From UBA7672 sp965279085 (lineage in GTDB: Bacteria; Pseudomonadota; Alphaproteobacteria; Caulobacterales; Hyphomonadaceae), in contig OZ257149.1 in the NCBI GenBank assembly GCA_965279085.1, positions 3,100,001-3,164,000 of the forward strand: a DNA stretch of 64,000 nt, in the 5' to 3' direction. Within the stretch, counting starts at the first letter, position 1. The number at the start of each line of letters is the position of its first letter. Below the pieces are notes generated by a model, which searched no databases, was not told the origin of the DNA, and saw only the letters and a list, made by a program, of their open reading frames with translations. Shown here one piece after another: positions 42,313 through 50,880 of the stretch. The translations under genes were made by a program, and so were the position numbers.

Positions 42313-42429
42313 GCCCTCGTCCTTCGAGACGGCGCTACGCGCCTCCTCAGGATGAGGGCTATTCAATTGTCAGAAGTTTAGCCCTCATCCTGAGGAGAGC
42401 CCAAAGGGCTCGTCTCGAAGGACGAGGGC
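42313..42429. repeat. Dispersed long inverted repeat, family B copy 1
   Basis: The outer arms GCCCTCGTCCTTCGAGACG and CGTCTCGAAGGACGAGGGC match perfectly. Inner arms carry CCTCAGGATGAGGGCT / AGCCCTCATCCTGAGG. This extended palindrome of about 117 bases could fold into a long hairpin and terminate transcription from both converging genes. Confidence 0.9.
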
Positions 42430-42443
42430 GTTTGCCCCAGGGC

Positions 42444-42773
42444 TCACGCCGCCTGAAGCACGCCTTTTTCCTCGAGCAGCTGTTTCAGCTCGCCCGACTG
42501 GAACATCTCTTTCGTGATGTCGCAGCCGCCGATGAACTCGCCCTTCACGTAGAGCTGGGGGATCGTCGGCCAGTTGGAGAAGTCCTTGATGCCCTGGCGC
42601 AGCTCGGCGTCCTCAAGGATGTTCGCGCTGTCGTACCGAACGCCGATGTGGTCGAGGATCGAGATCACGGTCGCCGAGAAGCCGCACTGCGGGAAGGTCG
42701 GCGTGCCCTTCATGAACAGGAACACCGGCGAGCCGTCGATCAGGCCCTGGATGCGTGCGTTGACGTCGGACAT
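42444..42773 (-). CDS. grxD: Monothiol glutaredoxin Grx4 (GrxD)
   Basis: 109 aa. The CGFS active site is in KGTPTFPQCGFSATVISIL. Glutathione-binding elements WPTIPQLYVKGEFIGGCDI follow. It holds a shared [2Fe-2S] cluster as a homodimer or with BolA. bolA is encoded two genes upstream on the same strand, with an aldo/keto reductase between. Confidence 0.96.
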   Translation of the reverse strand: MSDVNARIQGLIDGSPVFLFMKGTPTFPQCGFSATVISILDHIGVRYDSANILEDAELRQGIKDFSNWPTIPQLYVKGEFIGGCDITKEMFQSGELKQLLEEKGVLQAA

Positions 42774-42820
42774 GGCGTTTTCCCGTGGAAAAGGGGTCGT
42801 TCCCCTCAGCTAAGGCCGGA

Positions 42821-43669
42821 TCAGGCCGTAATCAAGCGTCCGGTGGCCGGGCTGGTAAGCGAAAGCACATTGGATTCGAGGTGATCCAGCCGTGTCGAGG
42901 TGGTGATGATCCGGTGGGCGCCGCCGTCGGTAAGCGCCCAGTTCAGGGCCTCCTCCACCGTCATCGGCGTCGGCGGAGCAGGGCCCGCCCGGCCCAGAAG
43001 CGCCCGCGCGAGACGCCATGTCGCGCCCGCGCTCACCGGCGCCGGGAAGCGGCGGGTGGCTGGCGCCAGCGTCTCGATCCCGATCAGCTCGCCCACGGTC
43101 TTCAGCCGCTCCAGCCGCGCAAGCTGTTCTTCCTTCAGACCGGCATGCACCGGCGTCATGAACAGGGTGAACTGTCCCGTCGCCGCCGCTGCATCGAGTT
43201 CGCCGCCGCGCCCGGCGACGCCCAGCTGCCCGATATCGCCCTTGAACTTCAGGTCGACGAGAATCTTGAGCAGGTTGTCCGTGAGATCTCGCGGCGACGG
43301 CCCGTGCAGGAACAGCCAGTCCACCCGCGAGCGCCGCAGTCGCCGCAATGACATCTCCACCGAGCGGCGAACGCCATCGGGTGTGAAATCACGCCAGCGC
43401 TTCTTCACGCCGGAGGACAGGATGCCGGCCTTGGTCGAAACGATGGGCTCGTAGGACGGCATGCTGGCCAGCGCCTCGCCAAGCCGGCGTTCCGCCTCGC
43501 CATTGCCGTAGGAGGGGCCGGTGTCGAACACGCGCACGCCCATCGCAAATGCGTGGTGGACAAGCCGCACGGTATCCACCGGCCGCACGAGAACCGTACC
43601 ATGCGCCCCGCTCACCCCGAAGCCGAGGCGGCGCACGCCGATCGCCTTGTCGCGAGTTCCTTCAGGCAC
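42821..43669 (-). CDS. Aldo/keto reductase family protein
   Basis: 282 aa. The catalytic tetrad is visible: Asp and Tyr in FDTGPSYGNGEAERRLGEAL, Lys in VSTKAGI, and His in DWLFLHGPSP. It is an NADPH-dependent reductase with unknown substrate. Coding sequence is divergent at the C-terminus compared with well-known members. It lies between bolA and grxD, all on the minus strand. Confidence 0.88.
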   Translation of the reverse strand: MPEGTRDKAIGVRRLGFGVSGAHGTVLVRPVDTVRLVHHAFAMGVRVFDTGPSYGNGEAERRLGEALASMPSYEPIVSTKAGILSSGVKKRWRDFTPDGVRRSVEMSLRRLRRSRVDWLFLHGPSPRDLTDNLLKILVDLKFKGDIGQLGVAGRGGELDAAAATGQFTLFMTPVHAGLKEEQLARLERLKTVGELIGIETLAPATRRFPAPVSAGATWRLARALLGRAGPAPPTPMTVEEALNWALTDGGAHRIITTSTRLDHLESNVLSLTSPATGRLITA

Positions 43670-43687
43670 TTCCGTCTATCGCCCCCT

Positions 43688-43921
43688 TCAGCCCGGCGCG
43701 CGCGTGGTCAATGCCAGCGCGTGGAGGACGCCGCCCATGCGTCCCTTCAGCGCGGCGTACACCATCTGGTGCTGCGCCACGCGGGACTTGCCGCGGAATT
43801 GCTCGGAGACGATCTCCGCGCTCCAGTGATCGTTGTCGCCGGCAAGGTCCTTCAGCGTGATTTCCCCATCCGGGAAGGCCTCACGCAGATAGGTTTCGAG
43901 CGTCGCCCGATCCATTGCCAT
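43688..43921 (-). CDS. bolA: BolA family protein
   Basis: 77 aa from ATG 43921 (MAMDRATLETYLREAFPDGE). The helix-turn-helix-like BolA fold is recognisable in EITLKDLAGDNDHWSAEIVS then RGKSRVAQHQMVYAALKGRM. The short form without the classical Cys resembles the BolA partner of monothiol glutaredoxins in iron-sulfur trafficking. It is the first gene of bolA-AKR-grxD. Confidence 0.94.
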   Translation of the reverse strand: MAMDRATLETYLREAFPDGEITLKDLAGDNDHWSAEIVSEQFRGKSRVAQHQMVYAALKGRMGGVLHALALTTRAPG

Positions 43922-44089
43922 CTTGTTGTCCCTCCCGAGATCGCCGTGGGTTCGTCCCGCGGTCCAATCCGGTCTTGTCGTCCCGAGTGCTGTATCTAGT
44001 TCCGGAATCGAGACGCACAATAGCAGAACGCAGCGGCTCGAAGAGAAGCCGCCGCGCCCTGATCGTCTATCGATCAAATCGTCCGCTTG

Positions 44090-44707
44090 TTAACCCGGAT
44101 TGCTGGGATTCGACGCCGTGTCCGTCTTGTTGGCCGCATCGCGGATTGTTTCGGCCTGTGTCTTGTGCGCCATCAGCGTCGGCAGGCTTTCGTCCGCATA
44201 CGCCTTGAGCTGGGCGGTCGCGTCCGCGTCCTTGGAATAGTCCTCGAACAGCTTGATCGCATCGTTGTGCGCGTCGACCTGCAGCGCGGCATAGTCCGCG
44301 TCGAAATCGGCGTCGCCGTCCGTCTCAACGAGGTCGTTGATCCGGCGCATGTGGAAATCGTCCAGCACGCTCGGCGGCGGCTGCATCGCGGCTGCAGAGG
44401 CGGCGGCCTTCAGCTTGTCGATGCCCGCCTTGTGGTGGTCAATCATCTGCTGCGCGAACGCCTTCACGTCGGCGTCGGTCGACTTCTCGAGCGCCATCTC
44501 GCTGGTGCGGATCTCGACGAGGCTGGCCTGGCCGGCGGCATTGACGAAGTCCTGCGCCTCACGCGCGGCGTTCTCGGCAGCGGCAGGATCGGCGGACGCG
44601 GTCTCTACGGTTGGCTCAGCCGTTACAAGATCAGAATTGCCGTCGCCGCATGCAGCGAGTCCGAGGGCCGCGACACTGACGGCGCCAAACAAAATGAAAC
44701 GGGACAT
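44090..44707 (-). CDS. DUF4142 lipoprotein
   Basis: 205 aa from ATG 44707. Lipobox ALGLAACGDG. The four-helix DUF4142 (ferritin-like) domain includes AQDFVNAAGQASLVEIRTSE, DVKAFAQQMIDHHKAGIDKL, and YAALQVDAHNDAIKLFEDYS. His residues in the helices could bind metal, as in ferritin-like proteins. Probably periplasmic. It may relate to stress resistance, as for related proteins (inference). Confidence 0.92.
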   Translation of the reverse strand: MSRFILFGAVSVAALGLAACGDGNSDLVTAEPTVETASADPAAAENAAREAQDFVNAAGQASLVEIRTSEMALEKSTDADVKAFAQQMIDHHKAGIDKLKAAASAAAMQPPPSVLDDFHMRRINDLVETDGDADFDADYAALQVDAHNDAIKLFEDYSKDADATAQLKAYADESLPTLMAHKTQAETIRDAANKTDTASNPSNPG

Positions 44708-44836
44708 GGGTTTCTCCGAGTGAATGCGTCCCCACCCCAACGATTCTGAACGCGATCCTCCTGAGCCCGTTCCGGGTTCCATGATGATCATTCAGACAGG
44801 TTCCCGCATGAGGGAACTTTCATGTGGCGATGTCTG

Positions 44837-44974
44837 TGAGCACGCGCTCGTCCTTCGACGGACGCACGTGTTCCACGTGCTGCTCAGAATGAGCGCTACC
44901 GCGGCAATGATGGTTTAGCGCTCATGGTGAGCAGGCCCGAAGGGCCGTCCGTCGAACCACGAGCGCGCGCTCAC
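44837..44974. repeat. Dispersed long inverted repeat, family B copy 2
   Basis: TGAGCACGCGCTCGTCCTTCG at the left mirrors GTCGAACCACGAGCGCGCGC at the right. Inner arms TGCTCAGAATGAGCGCTA / TAGCGCTCATGGTGAGCA correspond to the DGAGG core of copy 1. The sequence is drifted relative to copies 1 and 3. Confidence 0.75.
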
Positions 44975-44983
44975 AAACGCAAA

Positions 44984-47281
44984 CTACGAAGCGCCCTTCA
45001 TGTAGTTCGGCAGCCAGCCTTCGTGTGCGGCGCGGAGCGTGGCGAGCGAGACGTGCGTAGCACGCTGAGGGTGGTCGCCCAAAACGACTCGTTCGCCACC
45101 GAACGAGCCGATAGCGCTGAAAGACACTCCGTGCTGCTCAGCCAGCTCTGCAAATGCTACGTCTTCTCCAGCCTTCAACGCCGCTAGATACCTACCTTGA
45201 TCTTCACCAAACAGCGCAGGCACCGCTGCAACAGGCGTCAGTTGTCCAAAACCGTTTGCCGTATCCACTTCGTATCCAATGTCGTGTGCTGAGCACGTTA
45301 CGCCGATACCGCTAGCGAGCGCCATCTCCGCCGCAGCGCATGCGATTCCGCCTTCGCTGACATCGTGTACAGCGGTTACGAGCCCTTTCGCGATGACGTG
45401 CCTAATTAAGGCGGCATTGCGCTTCTCGGTTTCGAGATCAACTGGCGGCGGTGCACCGGTGGTTGGACCATCAGCGCCGAGCACGGTGCGAGCGTAGGCC
45501 GATGCGCCTAAATGGCCGCGAGTTTCGCCGACTACGACAAGAACGTCCCCTGCCTGCGCCCCCTTCAACGTCGCGATCTTGTCGAGGTTCTCGATCAACC
45601 CGATCCCGCCCACCACCGGCGTCGGCGGAATCCCCACGCCGTCCGTCTCGTTGTACAAGGATACGTTCCCGCTCACGACCGGGAATTCCAGAACGCGGCA
45701 GGCTTCCGCCATGCCCTCGATCGCCTTCACGATCACGCCCATCGTGTCGGGCTTTTCCGGGTTGCCGAAATTGAGGTTGTCGGTGATCGCGATCGGCGTC
45801 GCGCCAACCGCGCTCAGGTTGCGATACGCCTCCGCCACCGCCTGCTTGCCGCCCTCATAGGGATCGGCCGCCACATAGTGCGGGTTGCAGTCCGAACAGA
45901 TCGCGAGACCCTTGTTCGTCCCGTGAATCCGAACGATAGCCGCATCCCCACCGGACTGAGAGCTATCAATCGTGTCGCCCATCACATGGCGATCATACTG
46001 CTCCCAGATCCAGCGCTTCGACGCCATGTCCGGCGACGACATCAGCTTCAGCAGCACCTCGCCATAATCCGCAGGCTCGGGATATTTCGAGATATCGAGC
46101 GCCGGCGCCGGCTTCGGCGCATTCCACGGCCGGTCATAGTTCGGCGCGTCCTGACTAAGCGGCGGCACCGGAATATCGCACACCACCTGGCCCTGCTGCT
46201 TCAGCACCAGACGCCCCGTATCCGTCGTGTACCCGATCACCTCGGCATCGAGGTCCCACTTGTCGAAAATCTTCTTCGCATCCGCCTCGCGCCCCGGCTT
46301 CAGCACCATGAGCATCCGCTCCTGGCTCTCCGAAAGCATGATTTCGTAAGCCGTCATGCCCGTCTCGCGCTGGGGCACCTTGTCCATGTCCATCTCGACA
46401 CCGACGCCGCCCTTGTCCGCGATCTCGACGGAAGAGGAGGTGAGGCCCGCCGCACCCATGTCCTGAATCGACTGAATCCAGTCCGTCGCCATCAGCTCCA
46501 GGCACGCCTCGATCAGCAACTTCTCGGTGAACGGATCGCCCACCTGCACGGTCGGCCGCTTCTCTTCATCGCCTTCGGAGAACTCGGCCGACGCCATGGT
46601 CGCGCCATGAATGCCATCGCGCCCGGTCTTCGATCCCACATAGAAGATCGCATTCCCCGGCTCGGCGCCGCGCGAGTAGAAGATCTTGTCCGTATCCGCG
46701 AGCCCCACCGCCATCGCGTTGACGAGAATGTTGCCGTTATAGCCTTTGTGGAACTGCGTCTCGCCCGCCACCGTCGGCACGCCCACGCAGTTTCCATAGC
46801 CGCCAATGCCCGACACGACGCCCGCCACCAGCGAGCGCGTCTTCGGATGGCTCGGATCGCCGAACCTCAGAGCATTCACCAGCGCGATTGGCCGCGCGCC
46901 CATCGTGAACACGTCACGCAGGATGCCCCCCACGCCCGTGCCCGCGCCCTGACGCGGCTCGATGTAGCTTGGGTGGTTGTGGCTCTCCATCTTGAAGATG
47001 CACGCCTGCCTATCGCCGATATCGACAACGCCCGCATTCTCCCCCGGCCCCTGGATCACGCGCGGCCCCTTGGTCGGAAACTTGCCGAGATGCCGCCGCG
47101 TGGATTTGTAGGAGCAGTGCTCCGACCACATCACCGAGAAGATGCCGAGCTCCACCTTGTTCGGCGCACGGCCCAGCCGGTCCAGCAGGATGGCGTATTC
47201 GTCCGCCTTGATGCCTTGTGACGCCGCATCAGCGGCTGTCTGCGGAACAAGGAGGCCGGAAATGTCGGGTTTTGCGCTCAT
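44984..47281 (-). CDS. purL: Phosphoribosylformylglycinamidine synthase II (PurL)
   Basis: 765 aa, the small PurL of the PurLQS type. VMWSEHCSYKSTRRHLGKFP, FKMESHNHPSYIEPRQGAGT, GVGGILRDVFTMGARPIALV and DMGAAGLTSSSVEIADKGGV are typical. It catalyses FGAR to FGAM in purine synthesis, ATP- and glutamine-dependent with PurQ/PurS, which are not in the window. Bases ~45090-45530 (C-terminal ~150 residues) have unlike codons (GGA, GGT, GCA, CTA, TTG, AGG) against C/G-ending codons elsewhere. The very end returns to normal usage. This is a mosaic patch in an otherwise intact gene. Confidence 0.97.
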   Translation of the reverse strand: MSAKPDISGLLVPQTAADAASQGIKADEYAILLDRLGRAPNKVELGIFSVMWSEHCSYKSTRRHLGKFPTKGPRVIQGPGENAGVVDIGDRQACIFKMESHNHPSYIEPRQGAGTGVGGILRDVFTMGARPIALVNALRFGDPSHPKTRSLVAGVVSGIGGYGNCVGVPTVAGETQFHKGYNGNILVNAMAVGLADTDKIFYSRGAEPGNAIFYVGSKTGRDGIHGATMASAEFSEGDEEKRPTVQVGDPFTEKLLIEACLELMATDWIQSIQDMGAAGLTSSSVEIADKGGVGVEMDMDKVPQRETGMTAYEIMLSESQERMLMVLKPGREADAKKIFDKWDLDAEVIGYTTDTGRLVLKQQGQVVCDIPVPPLSQDAPNYDRPWNAPKPAPALDISKYPEPADYGEVLLKLMSSPDMASKRWIWEQYDRHVMGDTIDSSQSGGDAAIVRIHGTNKGLAICSDCNPHYVAADPYEGGKQAVAEAYRNLSAVGATPIAITDNLNFGNPEKPDTMGVIVKAIEGMAEACRVLEFPVVSGNVSLYNETDGVGIPPTPVVGGIGLIENLDKIATLKGAQAGDVLVVVGETRGHLGASAYARTVLGADGPTTGAPPPVDLETEKRNAALIRHVIAKGLVTAVHDVSEGGIACAAAEMALASGIGVTCSAHDIGYEVDTANGFGQLTPVAAVPALFGEDQGRYLAALKAGEDVAFAELAEQHGVSFSAIGSFGGERVVLGDHPQRATHVSLATLRAAHEGWLPNYMKGAS

Positions 47282-47383
47282 GCGCGGTCATTTACGCGAG
47301 CCTGCCGATTCTGCAATGTGGCGTCGAAAACAAGCTGGGAATCGCCAATCCGGCGCTCGAATTCCAGTCCCGGGAGCGTCCCC

Positions 47384-47749
47384 ATGGCCGCCTTCAGGTA
47401 TATCGTCGCGGATGTCGATCAGGCGGTCGATTTCTATACCCGGCTGCTCGGCTTCACGCTCGAGAAGCAGTTCGGACCCGCCATGGCCATCGTCCGTCGC
47501 GACGATCTCTCGCTCTGGCTAGCCGGGCCTACATCATCTGCGGCCCGGCCGATGCCGGACGGCCGCAAGCCGGAGCCCGGTGGCTGGAACCGCATCGTCC
47601 TTGCCGTTGACAATCTCGACGCCGCGGTCGAACGCCTGCGCGTCGTCGGCGCCAGGTTGCGCAATGATATCGTTTCGGGTCCTGGCGGACGCCAGATACT
47701 GGTCGAGGATCCGTCAGGGAATGTGATCGAGCTGTTCGAGCCCGCGTAG
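47384..47749 (+). CDS. VOC (glyoxalase/bleomycin-resistance fold) protein
   Basis: 121 aa from ATG 47384 (MAAFRYIVADVDQAVDFYTR). The paired beta-alpha-beta-beta-beta modules include RLLGFTLEKQFGPAMAIVRR and GPGGRQILVEDPSGNVIELF (final Glu typical of metal-binding VOC). No Cys is present. Function unassigned. Divergent from purL, 102 bases. Confidence 0.85.
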   Translation: MAAFRYIVADVDQAVDFYTRLLGFTLEKQFGPAMAIVRRDDLSLWLAGPTSSAARPMPDGRKPEPGGWNRIVLAVDNLDAAVERLRVVGARLRNDIVSGPGGRQILVEDPSGNVIELFEPA

Positions 47750-47778
47750 GGCCTAAGCAACTTGAGGGGGAGGACAAC

Positions 47779-48216
47779 GTGTCTCGTGCAAGCCAGATGC
47801 TCTGCGTATTCTACGCGTTAGTCGCGCTCATCGCGCTGATCATGACCTGGAGCCAGAACCTTCTTTATTTCACCGGCCCCAGCCCGGCCGGCTTCGACCA
47901 GTACATCCTCGACCTGAAAGTGAACGGCGCCGCGCGCTCCTTCACGGTCGATATCGGTCTTTTCCTGCTCGCCGGAACCGCGCTGATGGTAGTCGAGGCG
48001 CGCAAGCTCGGTATTGGCTTCGTCTGGGCCTACGTCATCCTCGGCTTCGCCATCGCCATAAGCGTCACCTTCCCGCTATTCCTGATCGCCCGCGAAATGC
48101 GCCTCGCGAGGACCGAGTCCACGCCATCCGCCGTGAAACTCACCACGCTGGACATCGCCGGCCTTGCGCTCATCACCGCCGTCGTGCTGGCAATGTGCGG
48201 CTTCATACTGTCCTGA
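47779..48216 (+). CDS. DUF2834 membrane protein
   Basis: 145 aa, GTG start after GGGGAGG. Four hydrophobic segments: SQMLCVFYALVALIALIMTW, SFTVDIGLFLLAGTALMVVE, FVWAYVILGFAIAISVTFPL, and DIAGLALITAVVLAMCGFIL. The pattern and the TWSQNLLYF start match DUF2834 proteins of unknown function. The next gene starts 11 bases downstream. Confidence 0.85.
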   Translation: MSRASQMLCVFYALVALIALIMTWSQNLLYFTGPSPAGFDQYILDLKVNGAARSFTVDIGLFLLAGTALMVVEARKLGIGFVWAYVILGFAIAISVTFPLFLIAREMRLARTESTPSAVKLTTLDIAGLALITAVVLAMCGFILS

Positions 48217-48227
48217 TGGGGAGGCAA

Positions 48228-48635
48228 ATGCGTAACCTGATGATTGCGGCGGCGTGCTTTTCTGTCTCGGCCTGTGAGTCCACCATCCCTCCGCCGGAGC
48301 CGTTTGCGCTGATCGCTTCGCTCAACGGGAACAACATCCCGCTCGATGCCGCGAAGGTCGCGCCCCCACACGAGGCAGCCCTCTGCGTTCACGCCACCGA
48401 TAGCCTGATCGCGAAAGGCAACTGGGACTTCCAGAAACCCATCAGCGTCTACTGGAACCAGCAGTTCGCCGCACACTCGCCGGCCGAAGGTGAGCGCGCA
48501 CAGCGCATGGAAGACGCCATCTCAGCCTTGCAGCCCTATCCGGACGCCCAATCCAACCTCCATGTACAGATCGCCCTTGTCAGCCGCTGCGATCGCGCCA
48601 TGAAGGCTGCGCTCGGAGAGGGTGCGCCGGGTTGA
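48228..48635 (+). CDS. Small lipoprotein of unknown function
   Basis: 135 aa from ATG 48228 behind GGGGAGG. A signal peptide with lipobox (AACFSVSACES) lipidates the Cys. The soluble domain contains NGNNIPLDAAKVAPPHEAAL, GNWDFQKPISVYWNQQFAAH and two Cys in addition to the lipidated one. Unrecognised. Probably co-transcribed with the DUF2834 gene. Confidence 0.7.
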   Translation: MRNLMIAAACFSVSACESTIPPPEPFALIASLNGNNIPLDAAKVAPPHEAALCVHATDSLIAKGNWDFQKPISVYWNQQFAAHSPAEGERAQRMEDAISALQPYPDAQSNLHVQIALVSRCDRAMKAALGEGAPG

Positions 48636-48650
48636 TCTGAAAGGCGTTCA

Positions 48651-49157
48651 ATGGGTGGCCGCATCACCGCAGAGCAGGGCGATATCACCCGCGCAAAGGT
48701 CGACGCCATCGTCAACGCGGCGAACTCCAGCCTGCTCGGCGGCGGCGGTGTCGATGGCGCGATCCATCGCGCAGCCGGTCCCGGCCTGCTCGCCGAATGC
48801 CGTGACCTCGGCGGCTGCCCCACTGGCGAAGCGCGCATCACCGGCGCCTACAACCTCCCGCACCGCCGTGTGATCCACACGGTCGGCCCCATATGGCGCG
48901 GCGGCGGCGAAGGCGAGGCCGACCTTCTCGCCAGCTGCTACCGCAACTCGCTCGACCTCGTCCTCGATCATGCGTGCGACAGCGTCGCCTTTCCGGCGAT
49001 CTCCACCGGCGTCTACGGCTATCCAAAAGAGCCCGCGACAAAGATAGCCGTCGATACCGTCCGCGCCTGGCTCGACGCCAACGATGCCGATCTCGATGTG
49101 GTGTTCGTCTGCTTCGACGCAGCCACACTCGCGATCTACAAACGCGCTTTGGCCTGA
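48651..49157 (+). CDS. Macro domain ADP-ribose-processing protein
   Basis: 168 aa. Macro domain motifs are clear: VDAIVNAANSSLLGGGGVDG, AIHRAAGPGLLAEC, CPTGEARITGAYNLPHRRVI, HTVGPIWRGG, and FPAISTGVYGYPKEPATKIA. The combination suits MacroD-type O-acetyl-ADP-ribose deacetylases (YmdB-like). It starts 15 bases after the lipoprotein stop. No ADP-ribosyltransferase or DarT is nearby. Confidence 0.95.
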   Translation: MGGRITAEQGDITRAKVDAIVNAANSSLLGGGGVDGAIHRAAGPGLLAECRDLGGCPTGEARITGAYNLPHRRVIHTVGPIWRGGGEGEADLLASCYRNSLDLVLDHACDSVAFPAISTGVYGYPKEPATKIAVDTVRAWLDANDADLDVVFVCFDAATLAIYKRALA

Positions 49158-49168
49158 ATTACGCGTTT

Positions 49169-49285
49169 CATCCTTCGAGACGATTGTCGCTTCGCGCCAA
49201 TCCCTCAGGATGAGGCCTACTCTACCAGCGGTGGTTAGCCCTCATCCTGAGGGATCGCGAAGCGATCGTCTCGAAGGACGAGGGC
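49169..49285. repeat. Dispersed long inverted repeat, family B copy 3
   Basis: Outer arms TCATCCTTCGAGACGATTGT / ATCGTCTCGAAGGACGAGG and inner arms CTCAGGATGAGG / CCTCATCCTGAG. Palindromic over about 115 bases, like copy 1. It lies between convergent genes. Confidence 0.85.
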
Positions 49286-49302
49286 GTGCTCACTGCCGCC
49301 CG

Positions 49303-50073
49303 CTACGAACCAGCGCCGGCCTTCACCAGCGCATCGCGCTCCGCATCGCCCATGTGCCGCCATTTGCCCTCGGGCAGGTCGCCCAGCAGCAGAGGCCCGA
49401 TCCGCACGCGAATGAGGTCGGTGACGTCAAGCTCCACCAGCTCGCACATCCGCCTGATCTGCCGGTTGCGACCCTCGGTCAGCACAAAGCGCAACACCTG
49501 TAGATCCTGCTGCGTCACCCTCGCGGGCTTCAGCTGCCGTCCATCCAGCTCCAGCCCGTGCCGCAGCTTCTGGATCTTCGCCCGGTCCACCTTGCCGCTC
49601 ACCGTGACGACATACTCTTTATCAACCTGGCTCTCCGGCCCGATGATCGCCTTCGCCAGCACGCCGTCTTCCGACAGGATCAGCAGCCCGCGCGAATCCT
49701 GGTCCAGCCGGCCGAGCGGCGGCAGGCTCGCCCGCGAACTCGGCGCGATGCCGCCACCGACCTGGTTCTCCGCCGTCAGCAACCGCGCCGCCGGCGTCTG
49801 CCCCGGATCAGGCTGCGACGACACAATGCCCACCGGCTTGTGGATCACCACCGATACCTGCGCGCCGAGCCCCAGCTCCGCGCGGTCGTTCAGCACCAGC
49901 GTCTGCCCGGCGGAAATCTTGCGCCCGGCGTCAGACACGCGCTCGCCATCGATCATCACGGCGCCCGCCGCGATCAGCTCGTCCGCCTCCCGCCGCGAAC
50001 ACACGCCGGATTGCGCCAGCCACTTGTTCACGCGCACCGGCTCGTCGCCGTCATATACCCGCGACCAGCTCAT
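49303..50073 (-). CDS. Pseudouridine synthase of the RsuA/RluB/RluF family
   Basis: 256 aa. An S4 RNA-binding domain comes first (VRVNKWLAQSGVCSRREADE). The catalytic domain has PLGRLDQDSRGLLILSEDG with the catalytic Asp, DKEYVVTVSGKVD, and FVLTEGRNRQIRRMCELVEL. This resembles RluF-type enzymes of 23S rRNA. It overlaps the enoyl-CoA hydratase-like gene by 4 bases. Confidence 0.93.
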   Translation of the reverse strand: MSWSRVYDGDEPVRVNKWLAQSGVCSRREADELIAAGAVMIDGERVSDAGRKISAGQTLVLNDRAELGLGAQVSVVIHKPVGIVSSQPDPGQTPAARLLTAENQVGGGIAPSSRASLPPLGRLDQDSRGLLILSEDGVLAKAIIGPESQVDKEYVVTVSGKVDRAKIQKLRHGLELDGRQLKPARVTQQDLQVLRFVLTEGRNRQIRRMCELVELDVTDLIRVRIGPLLLGDLPEGKWRHMGDAERDALVKAGAGS

Positions 50074-50876
50074 CCCGCTTGTTCACGCCCGCGCGCCATC
50101 GCTGACTTGCGGGACTCTTCGGCAGCCTCCGGCGTGATCGCCGAGTTGTTGGCCGACCCGCGCACGATCTCCATCTTCAGCGCCTCGGGCAGGGGCAGGG
50201 CGAGACCGTCGTCGATCACGGCCTTCATCCGCTTCAGCAGGCCACCCTCGACGCCCGCCATCTCCGCCGCAAGCTTCTTCGCCGCCGGCAGCAACGCCTC
50301 CGGCGCATAGACCCGGTTCACCAGCCCCCAGCGTTCCGCCGTCTCTGCCTCGAGATAATTCCCCGTCAGCGACAGCTCCTTCGCGCGGCTCGCCCCGATG
50401 ATGCGCGGCAGCTTCTGCGACAGCCCCCACACCGGCATCAGGCCCACGCGGCTGTGCGTGTCCGCGAATTTCGCTTCGGTGGAAGCAAGCAGCACGTCGC
50501 ACATCAGCGCCAGCTCGAACCCGCCCGTGATCGCGAACCCGTTGATCGCCCCGATCACTGGCCACGGACACGCCGCGAACGCCGACGCCAGGTCCATGTC
50601 GGCCGCCGCATCCGCCGGCTTCTTGTCGCCCACGCCGAGCGAGAACCCCTTCTGCCCCGCCTCCTTCAGATCAACCCCCGCCGAGAACGCGCGCCCATTC
50701 CCCGTCAGCACGATCGCCCGCGCATCGTTCCCTGTGCCGATCTCGCGCACGGTCCTCACGATCTGCGTCCGCAGCGCCACCGACAGCGCATTCAGCTGCT
50801 TCGGCCGGTTCAGCGTCAGGATGGCGACAGGCCCGTCGCGCTCCACAAGAAGAATGTCCTCGCCGGCTTCGCTCAT
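50070..50876 (-). CDS. Enoyl-CoA hydratase/isomerase family protein (crotonase)
   Basis: 268 aa. Crotonase signatures: NRPKQLNALSVALRTQI, GRAFSAGVDLKEAGQ, and INGFAITGGFELALMCDVLL (first catalytic Glu). The second acidic position is in VGLMPVWGLSQKLPRIIGAS, where many hydratases have Glu, but the residue here is not Glu. Activity as a hydratase is therefore uncertain. The cluster is cinA-like, crotonase, pseudouridine synthase. Confidence 0.88.
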   Translation of the reverse strand: MSEAGEDILLVERDGPVAILTLNRPKQLNALSVALRTQIVRTVREIGTGNDARAIVLTGNGRAFSAGVDLKEAGQKGFSLGVGDKKPADAAADMDLASAFAACPWPVIGAINGFAITGGFELALMCDVLLASTEAKFADTHSRVGLMPVWGLSQKLPRIIGASRAKELSLTGNYLEAETAERWGLVNRVYAPEALLPAAKKLAAEMAGVEGGLLKRMKAVIDDGLALPLPEALKMEIVRGSANNSAITPEAAEESRKSAMARGREQAG

Positions 50877-50880
50877 CGCC

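Noticed and set aside
45512..47221. 569-aa plus-strand ORF antisense to purL
   Set aside because: Arg/His-rich shadow translation with no domain; purL motifs are on the minus strand.
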